From: Clostridium sartagoforme
GTDB lineage: Bacteria; Bacillota; Clostridia; Clostridiales; Clostridiaceae
Length of the DNA stretch: 64,000 nucleotides
Assembly: GCF_004794105.1 (NCBI RefSeq)
Contig: NZ_SRYR01000005.1
Location: 123,153-187,152 of the forward strand
Reading direction: 5' to 3'
Shown here: positions 28,012 through 37,069 of the stretch, one piece after another
Numbering within the stretch: the stretch's first letter is position 1
Layout: each line of letters opens with the position of its first letter
The notes under the pieces: model-generated
Seen by the model: only the letters and a program-made list of their open reading frames with translations
What the model was told of the DNA's origin: nothing
Databases searched by the model: none
Program-made: the position numbers and the translations under genes

Positions 28012-28074
28012 AAGGTGCTGCCGCACAATGAAAAAATTAATTCTGTTTGTGCGACAGCACCTTCATTTTTTCAT
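28012..28074 (+). terminator. Terminator of glgP made from an R1 palindromic repeat
   Basis: AAGGTGCTGCCGCACAA at 28012-28028 pairs with TTGTGCGACAGCACCTT at 28047-28063, followed by CATTTTTTCATT. The arms are the typical ends of repeat family R1. Confidence 0.78.
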
Positions 28075-28204
28075 TATCTTCATTTTTTCATTTAAGAATG
28101 ACCTGTTGTTAAGGCCTTTATAATATTCCGATGAAAAGGTATAGATATTTTTAGGAAAAGATGTAATAATATAATTGAGTATAAATTATAAAGGGGGATT
28201 TTAA

Positions 28205-28702
28205 ATGAGCAGTTACAATAAAAGTATAACTATAAATTATCCATTAGAGAGAGTTTTTAAGGTGTTTATTGACCTTAATAAGAGAGAAATTCCTAAGTTT
28301 AATGATAAAAATCCGAAGGGGATGAGTCATACTAGAATTATAAAATATGTAGCAAAGAAAAAAATAGAAATGACTACTACAGTAACTGAATATGAGAAAA
28401 ATAAGCTTTATGAAGTTACTAATACTATTCAAGAAGATAATTATGTATCTAGATATGAATTTGTTGAATTGAGTCCAAGCTCTACAGAAATAAAAATAAC
28501 TGAAACTCAAAACATGAAAGGCCTTGGTTCATGGATAATGTTATTATTAGAAAAGTTTAAAGCTAAGAAAAAACTAAATGAGAAGACTGAAGGAATTAAA
28601 GTAGCTTTAGAGGCAGAATTAGAAAGAAGAGATGGTAAGCCAAGAAATGAGATTGAGGCTGAAGAAGAAATGGCTGTTGAAGAAGTTGAAAGTGAAAAAT
28701 AA
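28205..28702 (+). CDS. SRPBCC (START-like) domain protein
   Basis: A 165-residue protein. The first 150 residues follow the SRPBCC/Bet v1 pattern: SITINYPLERVFKVFIDL, then KMTTTVTEYEKNKLYEVTNTI-like strands and a C-terminal long helix (KKLNEKTEGIKVALEAEL). DUF3284-type members look similar. The last 20 residues are almost all acidic (EIEAEEEMAVEEVESEK). SRPBCC domains bind hydrophobic ligands; no ligand can be inferred here. ATG 28205 follows AAGGGGGA. It is monocistronic between glgP and the aminopeptidase. Confidence 0.68.
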   Translation: MSSYNKSITINYPLERVFKVFIDLNKREIPKFNDKNPKGMSHTRIIKYVAKKKIEMTTTVTEYEKNKLYEVTNTIQEDNYVSRYEFVELSPSSTEIKITETQNMKGLGSWIMLLLEKFKAKKKLNEKTEGIKVALEAELERRDGKPRNEIEAEEEMAVEEVESEK

Positions 28703-28993
28703 GCTTACTATAAGGTTTTAACATAAAAAATTGTACTGTGATACAATGTAAGATTAATAATTAAAAGAATATCTGATCTTAGTAAAGAAAATTTATTTAA
28801 GCATGTAACAGTAATTTTATTAATAATTTTTTAGGCGGATATTTAGTAATTTTTAAAATTAACATAATATAAGGTGATATGGTATATTATTATCTATAAG
28901 AAGAATGTCTATATGCAACTTGTAATTTTCTTAAAAGTAGGATTAGTTGAATGGACAGGGTCTAAGCTTAGATAGTTTGCTTTTATATTTTTT
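28703..28993. other. Intergenic AT-rich stretch without a recognised gene
   Basis: No ORF with a credible ribosome binding site is present. A weak stem (TTGTA/TACAA near 28735) is the only local structure I see before the terminator at 28994. Confidence 0.4.
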
Positions 28994-29025
28994 ATGGGGC
29001 TGTTTTTGAAACAGCCCCATTTTTA
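28994..29025. terminator. Bidirectional terminator
   Basis: ATGGGGCTGTTTT and AAACAGCCCCAT form a perfect GC-rich stem followed by T residues rightward, and by T residues leftward on the minus strand only weakly. It separates the convergent SRPBCC and aminopeptidase genes. Confidence 0.85.
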
Positions 29026-29049
29026 TTTTTTATAGAACTTTAATTTTTC

Positions 29050-30279
29050 TTAAAAAGCAAAGTTTCCATCTTTAAATATTTGAACTTCTTTATTTTCTTT
29101 ATTAATACCAACAATATTTAAATCTTTAGTTCCTATCATAAAGTCAACATGTACTATAGAGCTATTTGCACCCTTTTCAAACAATTCATTTTCAGATAGG
29201 TTTTCACCATTTTCAATACATGTAGGATAAGCTTTACCAAAAGCCAAATGACAAGCAGCATTTTCATCAAATAAAGTATTATAGAATATTATATTAGAAT
29301 TAGAAATTGGTGAGTCATAAGGAACTAATGCAACTTCACCTAAGTGGCTAGCACCCTCGTCACTAGATAACAATTCTTTTAATGTATCGTATCCTTCCTT
29401 AGCAGTAAAATCAACTACTTTACCATCTTTAAATGTTAGTGTAAAGTTATCAATTAAATTACCACCATAAATTAAAGGTTTAGAAGAAGATACAGTACCA
29501 TTAACTCCATTTCTCTTTGGAAGAGTAAATACTTCTTCTGTTGGCATATTAGCATTGAAATCTAATCCATCTACTGATTTTTCAGCTCCACCAAGCCAAA
29601 GGTGGTCTTCTGGTAATTCTATAGTTAAATCTGTTCCAACTGAGTTAGTGTAATGTAGTTTAGTAAATTTATTAGTGTTTAAGAATTCTAAAGTCTTATT
29701 TATATTTGAATTATGTTCATCCCAAGCTTTAATAGGATCTTCCTTATCTAATCTTACAACTTTAAAAATTACATCCCATAGTTTTTGTACAGCTTCTTCA
29801 GAGTTTGAATTATTAAATACTTTTAAAGCCCAAGCCTCTGTAGGAACTGATACTACTGTCCAACGAATTTTATTAGCCATAGTATAATTATAATATTCAT
29901 TTAAAGCTATTTGTCTGTACTTTTGGAATGTTGCTATTTTATCAGCAGGAACTCCCTTATAAGCATCAGGATCTTGTGCTGATATAGATATAGCACAACA
30001 ACCTTCTCTTGCATAAGAATTAAATGATTCAGCAAGCCAATTAGGCACTTCTTGTAATGTTTCCATAGAAGCATATTCAAGCTTTAATCTTTGTAGCTTT
30101 TGATCTCCGTAGTGAACAACTACTTCCTTAGCTCCTTCTTTATAAGCTGCTTTAGCTATAGCTCTAGCAAAATCTGTACATTCAACAGGAGAATTAATTA
30201 AAAGGACTTGACCTTTTTGTAAATTAACCCCTTTTTTGACAGAAAGATAAGCGTATTTTTCCAACATATTATTATCCAT
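29050..30279 (-). CDS. M29-family metallo-aminopeptidase (AmpS/PepS type)
   Basis: A 409-residue cytoplasmic leucyl aminopeptidase-type enzyme. The two-metal site is visible as Glu in MPTEEVFTLP, Glu in LGEVALVPYD, His in ENAACHLAFG and His-Asp in VHVDFMIG, with the family signature NVNGT-like NGVNGTVSSSKP between. N-terminal residues 1-200 form the usual Rossmann-like domain (QVLLINSPVECTDFARAI). It removes N-terminal residues from peptides and serves nutrition and turnover. ATG 30279 follows GGAGG. A promoter region is shared with the divergent glutaminase. Confidence 0.92.
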   Translation of the reverse strand: MDNNMLEKYAYLSVKKGVNLQKGQVLLINSPVECTDFARAIAKAAYKEGAKEVVVHYGDQKLQRLKLEYASMETLQEVPNWLAESFNSYAREGCCAISISAQDPDAYKGVPADKIATFQKYRQIALNEYYNYTMANKIRWTVVSVPTEAWALKVFNNSNSEEAVQKLWDVIFKVVRLDKEDPIKAWDEHNSNINKTLEFLNTNKFTKLHYTNSVGTDLTIELPEDHLWLGGAEKSVDGLDFNANMPTEEVFTLPKRNGVNGTVSSSKPLIYGGNLIDNFTLTFKDGKVVDFTAKEGYDTLKELLSSDEGASHLGEVALVPYDSPISNSNIIFYNTLFDENAACHLAFGKAYPTCIENGENLSENELFEKGANSSIVHVDFMIGTKDLNIVGINKENKEVQIFKDGNFAF

Positions 30280-30356
30280 ATAATTACCTCCAATCTAGTA
30301 TATGTTTATTTTTGCACATTATAGAAAAATAGTCTAGAGAAATTGATTATTTATCC

Positions 30357-30385
30357 TTGTTTAGAAGAATAATAATGAATATAAT
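30357..30385 (+). promoter_or_regulatory. Candidate promoter of the glutaminase gene
   Basis: TTGTTT at 30357-30362 and TATAAT at 30380-30385 with a 17-bp spacer, 36 nt before the start codon. Confidence 0.45.
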
Positions 30386-30420
30386 ATAGTGTACTGAAAG
30401 CAAAGGATAAGAGGTGAGTT

Positions 30421-31338
30421 ATGTTTAATTTACTTAATACATTAGTAGAAAACAACAAAAAATATGGAAAAGAAGGAAAGTTAGCAGCTTATATTCCAGC
30501 ATTATTAGAAGCTAATCCAAATGATCTTGGAATATATATAGTTGATACAAGAGGAAAGGAATATTTCGCTGGTGATTATAATAAAAAATTCACTATACAA
30601 AGTATTTCTAAAGTAGTTTCATTAATTTTAGCCATTAAGGATAATGGAAGAGAAAATGTTTTTAAAAAGGTTGATGTTGAGCCTACAGGAATGGGATTTA
30701 ACTCAATAGTTAACTTAGAAGCAAGTGATACAGGAAAGCCATATAATCCTATGATAAATGCTGGAGCTATTATGACCTCATCTTTAATAGATGGAAAAGA
30801 TGTTGAAGAAAGATTAAAAAAAATATTAGATTTCTTAAAAATAGTTACAAATAATAATGATATATATGTAAATGAAAATGTCTATTTATCAGAAAAAGAA
30901 ACAGGAAGTAGGAATAGGGCCTTAGCTTACTTTATGAAAAGTACAGGTGTATTAGATGGTGATGTTGAAGAAATATTAGATCTTTACTTTAAGCAGTGCT
31001 CAATAGAGTTAGATGCCAGGGACCTAGCTAGGTTTGGAGTAGTTCTTGCAAATGATGGTGTACTGCCTTGGAATGGTAGAAAGGTAATACCTAAGGATGT
31101 ATGTAGAATAGTTAAATCTATAATGGTTACTTGTGGTATGTATGATGCATCAGGAGAATTTGCTGTTAATGTAGGTATTCCTGCAAAATCTGGAGTAGGG
31201 GGAGGTATTATAGCAACGGTTCCTAGACAGTATGGAATAGGTATCTATGGACCTGCTTTAGATGAAAAGGGCAATAGTATAGCTGGACTGAAACTAATAA
31301 AAGACTTATCTGATGAATTAGACTTAAGTATATTTTAA
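30421..31338 (+). CDS. glsA: Glutaminase
   Basis: A 305-residue serine-dependent glutaminase that turns glutamine into glutamate and ammonia. The catalytic SxxK is in FTIQSISKV, NPMINAGAI holds the conserved Asn, and SGEFAVNVGIPAKSGVGGG carries the C-terminal active-site block. Length and motifs match YbaS/YlaM. No gadBC-type acid resistance or glutamine transporter gene adjoins, so whether it serves acid tolerance or nitrogen supply is open. ATG 30421 follows AGAGGTGAG. Confidence 0.94.
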   Translation: MFNLLNTLVENNKKYGKEGKLAAYIPALLEANPNDLGIYIVDTRGKEYFAGDYNKKFTIQSISKVVSLILAIKDNGRENVFKKVDVEPTGMGFNSIVNLEASDTGKPYNPMINAGAIMTSSLIDGKDVEERLKKILDFLKIVTNNNDIYVNENVYLSEKETGSRNRALAYFMKSTGVLDGDVEEILDLYFKQCSIELDARDLARFGVVLANDGVLPWNGRKVIPKDVCRIVKSIMVTCGMYDASGEFAVNVGIPAKSGVGGGIIATVPRQYGIGIYGPALDEKGNSIAGLKLIKDLSDELDLSIF

Positions 31339-31428
31339 GTAAAAAGTAATGATTTATTATGCTTTTAATAGTATAATTTATAGTAAAAATAGCTTTAAGG
31401 AACTAATACCTTAATTTGGAGGATAAAG

Positions 31429-34047
31429 ATGGAAAGATTATTAATATTAGATTCAAATTCTCTTTTAAATAGAGCTTTTTATGCAATTCCAGAATTAACG
31501 ACTACAGATGGAATTCATACAAATGCAGTATATGGATTTGCAAATATGCTATTTAAAATGAGAGAAGAATTAAAACCGGATTATGTAGTTGCAGCTTTTG
31601 ATAGAAAAGGTCCAACTTTTAGACATAAAGAATACAAAGATTATAAAGCTGGAAGAAAAAAGATGCCAGAAGAACTTGCAGAACAATTTCCACTAACAAA
31701 GGATCTTTTAAATCTATTATCTATTACAATATATGAAATGGATGGCTATGAAGCAGATGATATTATAGGATCATTAGCTAAGTATGCTGAAAAGAATGGT
31801 ATTGAAGTATATATAGTAACTGGAGATAGGGATGCCCTGCAGTTAGCATCAGATAATATAAATGTTGTTATAACTAAAAAGGGAGTCACTGAAACAGCAG
31901 TATATAATTATAAAACCTTTATGGATGAGTTTGGAGTTACTCCAACTCAATTTATAGATGTAAAAGGATTAATGGGTGATAAGTCTGATAATATTCCAGG
32001 AGTTCCAGGGGTTGGAGAGAAAACGGCTTATAAATTAATTCAAACTTATGGTTCTATTGAGGAAGTACTTAATAATATAGATAATATTAGTGGTAAGAAG
32101 TTAAAAGAAAATTTAGAGAACAACAGGGAGTTAGCTATATTTAGTAAAAAGTTAGCTACTATAATTACAGAAGCTCCAATGGAGTTCGATTTAGATGAAA
32201 TTAAGAGTCAAGATAATTATAATTATGATGAATTAAAGAAATTCTTCTTTAAGCTTCAAATGAAATCTATGATAGATAAACTTCCAAACAGTGAAGAAAA
32301 TGAAGAAATTAAAGAAAAAGAAGAGAATTTTAACCTTGAAAGTATTACTGAAATAAAGGCTTTTTCAGAGCTACACTTAAATTTAGAAGAAATATGTTAT
32401 ATTACATATGAAGTTTCAAATAGCGAGAGATATTCAGAAATATCACTAGATAAACTTTATATTTCATCCAAGGACAAAACATATTACATTGATTTTAATG
32501 AGATTTCTTTATCTAATAATGAAGAAGCTATTAATGGATTGAAAAAAATTATGGAAAAGGAAAACTTAAACAAGGTTATCCATAATGGGAAGTCATTAAT
32601 TACTATTTTAAATAAGTTAAATATTGAAATAAAAGATTTTATATTTGATACTGCAATAGCAGCTTATTTAATTAATTCAGCTAGAAGTTCTTATGATTTA
32701 TTAACACTAGTAAATGAATACTTATGTGAAGATGTAAAAGGTGAAGATATAATATTACAAGGAAAGCTTAATTATAAGCTTAAAGATATTTACAATTATT
32801 TTAAGAAGAAAATTGAAGAAGAAGATATGGAAGAATTATATTATAAGGTAGAACATCCATTAATATATGTATTATCTTCTATGGAATCTCTAGGATTTAA
32901 AATTAATAAAGAAATGCTTGATGAACTAGCAGTTAAGTTTAAGGAAGAAATTATTACTACTGAAAAAGAAATATTTGATTTAGCAGAAGAAGAATTTAAT
33001 ATTAACTCTCCTAAGCAATTAGGTAAGATACTTTTTGAAAAATTAGACCTACCAGTAATTAAAAAGACAAAAACAGGTTATTCAACTAATGCAGAAGTTT
33101 TAGAAAAACTTCAAGATAAGCATGACATAATACCTAAAATTACTTATTATAGACAAATTACAAAGCTTAACTCTACTTATGTAGAAGGATTAAAAAATGT
33201 AATAGATGTTGATGGTAAGATTCATTCAACATTTAATCAAACTGTAACTACTACAGGAAGATTGTCTAGTACAGAGCCAAACCTTCAAAATATACCTATT
33301 AAGTATGAAATGGGAAGAGAAATAAGAAAGGTATTTATACCTAATAATGAAGAGGACATATTATTATCTTGTGACTATTCTCAAATAGAACTAAGAGTGC
33401 TAGCTGAAATGTCAAAGGATGAAAATATGATAAGTGCTTTTACGGAGCATAGTGATATTCATAGAAAAACAGCTTCTGAAGTATTTAAGGTTCCAGTTGA
33501 TGAAGTTACTTCACTAATGAGAAGTAGAGCAAAGGCTGTTAACTTTGGTATAGTTTATGGAATAAGTGACTTTAGCTTATCACAAGATTTACACATTACT
33601 AAAAAAGAAGCATCAGAATATATGGAAATATACTTTGATAGATATCCTAATATTAAAGGATATTTAGATAGTTTAACTGAAGAAGCTAAGGAAAAAGGAT
33701 ATGTTTTAACTATTTTAAATAGAAGAAGATTTATACCTGAAATTAAATCTTCTAATAAGATAGTAAAGTCCCTTGGGGAAAGACTTGCTATGAATGCACC
33801 TATCCAAGGAAGTGCAGCAGATATAATTAAGCTAGCTATGGTAAATGTCTTTAATAAATTAAAGGAAAAATCATTAAAGAGTGAGATTATCCTACAAGTA
33901 CATGATGAATTGATATTAAATGTTAAAAAGGATGAATTAGAAGAGGTTAAAGCTTTAGTAAAAGAAGAAATGGAAAATGTATTAAAACTAGCAGTGCCTC
34001 TAGAAGTTGATATTAATCTAGGAAAAACTTGGTATGAGGCTAAGTAA
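31429..34047 (+). CDS. polA: DNA polymerase I
   Basis: An 872-residue polymerase for gap filling and primer removal. Residues 1 to about 285 form the 5'-3' exonuclease (LNRAFYAIP, DGYEADDIIG, TGDRDALQL, GLMGDKSDNIPGVPGVGEKTA). The middle region retains the 3'-5' exonuclease fold, but the metal-binding DxE reads YEVSNS and FDTAIAAYLI lacks partner acids, so proofreading is probably lost. The C-terminal polymerase has SCDYSQIELRVLAEMS, RAKAVNFGIVYG and QVHDELIL. It heads an operon with coaE 14 nt downstream and a lytic transglycosylase. Confidence 0.96.
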   Translation: MERLLILDSNSLLNRAFYAIPELTTTDGIHTNAVYGFANMLFKMREELKPDYVVAAFDRKGPTFRHKEYKDYKAGRKKMPEELAEQFPLTKDLLNLLSITIYEMDGYEADDIIGSLAKYAEKNGIEVYIVTGDRDALQLASDNINVVITKKGVTETAVYNYKTFMDEFGVTPTQFIDVKGLMGDKSDNIPGVPGVGEKTAYKLIQTYGSIEEVLNNIDNISGKKLKENLENNRELAIFSKKLATIITEAPMEFDLDEIKSQDNYNYDELKKFFFKLQMKSMIDKLPNSEENEEIKEKEENFNLESITEIKAFSELHLNLEEICYITYEVSNSERYSEISLDKLYISSKDKTYYIDFNEISLSNNEEAINGLKKIMEKENLNKVIHNGKSLITILNKLNIEIKDFIFDTAIAAYLINSARSSYDLLTLVNEYLCEDVKGEDIILQGKLNYKLKDIYNYFKKKIEEEDMEELYYKVEHPLIYVLSSMESLGFKINKEMLDELAVKFKEEIITTEKEIFDLAEEEFNINSPKQLGKILFEKLDLPVIKKTKTGYSTNAEVLEKLQDKHDIIPKITYYRQITKLNSTYVEGLKNVIDVDGKIHSTFNQTVTTTGRLSSTEPNLQNIPIKYEMGREIRKVFIPNNEEDILLSCDYSQIELRVLAEMSKDENMISAFTEHSDIHRKTASEVFKVPVDEVTSLMRSRAKAVNFGIVYGISDFSLSQDLHITKKEASEYMEIYFDRYPNIKGYLDSLTEEAKEKGYVLTILNRRRFIPEIKSSNKIVKSLGERLAMNAPIQGSAADIIKLAMVNVFNKLKEKSLKSEIILQVHDELILNVKKDELEEVKALVKEEMENVLKLAVPLEVDINLGKTWYEAK

Positions 34048-34061
34048 GGGGGCTTAACTTA

Positions 34062-34664
34062 ATGATTAAAATAGGGTTAACAGGAGGAATTGGGTCAGGA
34101 AAAAGTACAGTAACGAAAATGCTCTGTGATAAAGGGTTTATTGTCATTGATGCAGATACTATATCAAAAGATGTACTTAAAAAATATCCGGAAATATTAG
34201 AGAAAATAAAAATAGAATTTGGTTCTGGATTTTTTGACTGGAGAGGTGAATTTAGAAGAAGAGAGTTTGGAAATCATATTTTTAGGTTTCCTAAGCAAAG
34301 GAAAAAGTATGAGGATATAATTATTCCTTATATAAAAGATGAGATATTTAAAGAAATAGAAAAGTATGAAAAAGCAGGAGAAAAATTAATTGTTCTTGAT
34401 GCTCCAACCTTAATAGAAAATAATCTTCATTTAAATATGGACTATATAGTAGTTGTTTGGGTTGATAATAATACTCAAATAATTAGAATAAGAAATAGAG
34501 ATAGATTAACTAGGGATGAAGCAATTAATAGATTAAACGCACAAATTTCTTTAGATAAAAAGAAAGATTATGCTCATATTATTATAGATAATAATGGAGA
34601 TCTATTAAAAACTAAAGGTCAGGTAGATAAGGTAATGGATTTTTTTAATGTTATAAGGAAGTAA
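34062..34664 (+). CDS. coaE: Dephospho-CoA kinase
   Basis: A 200-residue P-loop kinase for the last step of coenzyme A synthesis. Walker A is GLTGGIGSGKST at the N-terminus, followed by FIVIDADTISKDV, VVLDAPTLIEN-like LIVLDAPTLIENNL, and VDNNTQIIRIRNRDRLTRDEAINRL. The polA-coaE order is conserved across Firmicutes. It begins 14 nt after polA and ends 10 nt before the next gene. Confidence 0.95.
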   Translation: MIKIGLTGGIGSGKSTVTKMLCDKGFIVIDADTISKDVLKKYPEILEKIKIEFGSGFFDWRGEFRRREFGNHIFRFPKQRKKYEDIIIPYIKDEIFKEIEKYEKAGEKLIVLDAPTLIENNLHLNMDYIVVVWVDNNTQIIRIRNRDRLTRDEAINRLNAQISLDKKKDYAHIIIDNNGDLLKTKGQVDKVMDFFNVIRK

Positions 34665-34674
34665 GGAGAAGGTA

Positions 34675-35223
34675 ATGAAATTTAAGCGTATATTAACTGT
34701 TTTAATTGTACTACTTGTAGCTTATTTTGCATTTATGTTTGGAATGAAAAAGTACGTATACCCTTACAAATATGAGGAATATATTAATAAGTATAGTGAT
34801 GAGTATGGTTTAGATCCTTATCTTGTTTTAGCAGTAATAAAAACTGAAAGTAATTTTAATAAAGAAGCAGTGTCAAAGAAAGATGCTAAAGGCTTAATGC
34901 AAATTATGGATAGCACAGGGGAATGGATAGCTAAAGAGCTAGATGTTAATTATTTTATGTCATCTATGCTATTTGACCCTGAGTTAAATATAAAAATGGG
35001 ATGTTGGTACTTAGATAATTTAGAAAATGAATTTGATGAAGACTTAGATTTAGTTCTTGCTGCCTATAATGGAGGAAGCGGAAATGTTAATAAGTGGCTG
35101 AATCATGAGGAATACTCCGAGGATGGAGAAACATTAAGTTACATACCATTTCCTGAGACTAAAAAATATGTTGATAAGGTAAAAGCAAACTATAATATTT
35201 ACAAGTACTTATATAACAAATAG
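34675..35223 (+). CDS. Membrane-anchored SLT-type lytic transglycosylase
   Basis: A 182-residue murein hydrolase. Residues about 5-22 form a signal anchor (ILTVLIVLLVAYFAFMFG). The SLT domain follows, with the catalytic Glu in AVIKTESNFNKEAVS, the GLMQI(M) motif in AKGLMQIMDSTGEW, and AAYNGGSGNVNKWL. It cleaves glycan strands to 1,6-anhydro ends outside the membrane. This small YjbJ-like form next to coaE is common in clostridia. GGAGAAGG precedes ATG 34675. Confidence 0.92.
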   Translation: MKFKRILTVLIVLLVAYFAFMFGMKKYVYPYKYEEYINKYSDEYGLDPYLVLAVIKTESNFNKEAVSKKDAKGLMQIMDSTGEWIAKELDVNYFMSSMLFDPELNIKMGCWYLDNLENEFDEDLDLVLAAYNGGSGNVNKWLNHEEYSEDGETLSYIPFPETKKYVDKVKANYNIYKYLYNK

Positions 35224-35224
35224 A

Positions 35225-35345
35225 GGGTGCTAGAGCACAATGAAAAATTAAGAATTAAGAATGAAGAATCGAGGAAAAAACTCCTATGGGAGTTTAGAAA
35301 TAATTTTTAGCAATTCTAGAGAATTACATCAATATGTTTTTGAAT
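35225..35345. repeat. Palindromic intergenic repeat, family R1
   Basis: Starts with GTGCTAGAGCAC at 35227-35238, followed by AATGAAAAATTAAGAATTAAG, an ACTCCTATGGGAGT hairpin and an AATTCTAGAGAATT hairpin. The same order of parts occurs at 39268, 57577 and, inverted, at 59946-60090. Confidence 0.7.
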
Positions 35346-35348
35346 ATT

Positions 35349-35382
35349 AAATGGGTCTATCCATAAGGATAGACCCATTTAA
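35349..35382. terminator. Bidirectional terminator between polA operon and prmA
   Basis: AAATGGGTCTATCC and GGATAGACCCATTT form a perfect 14-bp stem with a 4-nt loop. Confidence 0.87.
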
Positions 35383-35404
35383 ATTTGATTTATAATTTAT
35401 AGTA

Positions 35405-36271
35405 CTACTGAAAAATAGCTGTTACCCATTCATTGCTTTGATGTTTTTCTAATAAAGTGAAACCATTTTTATTAAGAATATCTTTTACTTTATTAAAGCT
35501 CCATTCAACAAGGCCAGATACTAGTAAGTTTCCGCCTTCTTCTAAATGTTCCTTTATAAAATCCATAAATAATTCAGTTTCTTCTCCACCAATATTGATA
35601 AATATCCAATTGAATTTATCATTAATGTTAACATCACCATTTAGGGCATTTCCTATTAAAACTTCTATATTATAAAGTCCATTTAATTTTGCATTTAAAA
35701 TAACTTCATCTCTAACATCTCTTATATCAATTGCAGTTACTTTGGAAGCACCTACAATAGATGCCGCAATAGATAGTATTCCAGATCCAGTACCAATATC
35801 CATAACTGTCTTATTATGTAGATCTATTTTAGATAAGATAACATTTAATAAATCCTGAGTAGTTTCATGAAGACCTGTACCAAAGGCTCCTTGAGGACAA
35901 AATGTGATTACATTCTTACCTTTTTCCTTATCATCATCTGTAGAGGATGATAGCATCCATTCGTCATTAATATGAACATCAGGAAAATCAAAATCCTCAT
36001 AATCATAATTTATTTCCTCAATAGAAACACAAGTAGAATCTATAATAGAGTTAACTTTATTTATAAAATTATTAAGTGATGATTTATCTTCATCATAGGC
36101 AACTTTTATATCTATATCACTAACTTCTTTTTCTAAATAGCCGTAGCCATATTCATCAGTAGTGATTTCTAAAGGACTATCATAAAAGACATTATAAATA
36201 TCATTGATATTTAATAATTCGATTTTTGAATCTAGTTCTTTAAATTTAATATTATAAGTTAATATAAACAT
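35405..36271 (-). CDS. prmA: Ribosomal protein L11 methyltransferase-like protein
   Basis: A 288-residue SAM-dependent methyltransferase. The N-terminal third is the variable L11-recognition domain. CPQGAFGTGLHETTQDLL contains the PrmA-specific AFGTGxHETT, and VMDIGTGSGILSIAAS is the SAM-binding glycine loop, followed by VTAIDIRD. PrmA trimethylates ribosomal protein L11. The protein is slightly short and its N-terminal domain diverged, so a PrmA-like paralogue with another protein substrate cannot be excluded. ATG 36271 follows CGGGGG. Confidence 0.8.
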   Translation of the reverse strand: MFILTYNIKFKELDSKIELLNINDIYNVFYDSPLEITTDEYGYGYLEKEVSDIDIKVAYDEDKSSLNNFINKVNSIIDSTCVSIEEINYDYEDFDFPDVHINDEWMLSSSTDDDKEKGKNVITFCPQGAFGTGLHETTQDLLNVILSKIDLHNKTVMDIGTGSGILSIAASIVGASKVTAIDIRDVRDEVILNAKLNGLYNIEVLIGNALNGDVNINDKFNWIFINIGGEETELFMDFIKEHLEEGGNLLVSGLVEWSFNKVKDILNKNGFTLLEKHQSNEWVTAIFQ

Positions 36272-36377
36272 AGAATAATCCCCCGAATTAATTTACTTTA
36301 ACATTATTGAGTATAGTAACATTTCATTCTTATGTCAAGGAAAGGGATGGAAGAATGAATATTATACAATTTATTTA

Positions 36378-36965
36378 CTATTTTTTATTAAATGATTTTT
36401 TCTTCTTTCTAATTGAATACCCAAAAGAACCTAGAGGTTTTGCATTTAATCCAAAGTATTCTCCATGATTATAGCAAATTAAGTTTGCTTTATTGAAACA
36501 GATCTTTCCTTTTTCATCAATTATATCTTCAGATACTTTTACATTTAAAACATCTAATAAAAATAAATCATGAGTACCAAGTGGAGTTATACTCTTAACT
36601 TTACATTCAAGGGCTACTGGTGCTAAATCTATAGAAGGGGTAGAAATAGATACACCTTCATTTAACTTGTAGCCAAAATGCTTAATCTTATCTATTTTTC
36701 TACCGGATACTACACCGCAGTAATCTACAAATTTAACCATATCCCTAGATGGTAGATTTATTACACACTCTTGACTTTCTTTTATATAATCATAAGATAA
36801 TCTTTCAGGCCTAACCCCCATAGCTATTATTGGTTCTTTAGTACATACAGTACTAATCCATCCTACAGTGAAGGCATTAACTTTATCTTCAGAATTTTTA
36901 CATGTTACTACTACTACAGGAGTTGGGTTAAGCATTACGCTTCCCTTAAAATTTTGTTTTTTCAT
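36378..36965 (-). CDS. Flavin reductase / flavoredoxin-like FMN-binding protein
   Basis: A 195-residue FMN-binding split-barrel protein. NPTPVVVVTCKNSEDKVNAFTVGWISTVC is the expected N-terminal flavin-binding stretch, RPERLSYDYIKESQECVINLPS and DYCGVVSGRKIDK continue the fold, and LNAKPLGSFGYSIRK ends it. Members act as flavin reductases or electron carriers in anaerobes. GAGG lies upstream of ATG 36965. It is probably monocistronic. A basic tail (RKKKKSFNKK) ends the protein. Confidence 0.85.
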   Translation of the reverse strand: MKKQNFKGSVMLNPTPVVVVTCKNSEDKVNAFTVGWISTVCTKEPIIAMGVRPERLSYDYIKESQECVINLPSRDMVKFVDYCGVVSGRKIDKIKHFGYKLNEGVSISTPSIDLAPVALECKVKSITPLGTHDLFLLDVLNVKVSEDIIDEKGKICFNKANLICYNHGEYFGLNAKPLGSFGYSIRKKKKSFNKK

Positions 36966-36992
36966 ATTTATTACCTCTGTTCCTATTAATAT

Positions 36993-37046
36993 AAAAGAGG
37001 TGGAGTCATAAGTCCTGTGATAATACAGAACCTTTGATATTCCACC
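36993..37046 (-). terminator. Terminator of the D,D-carboxypeptidase gene
   Basis: On the minus strand AGGTGGAATATCAAAGGTTCTGT pairs over most of its length with the complementary arm ending CTCCACCT, followed by CTTTTATATT. Confidence 0.75.
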
Positions 37047-37069
37047 TAAGTATTAAACTATATTACTGT

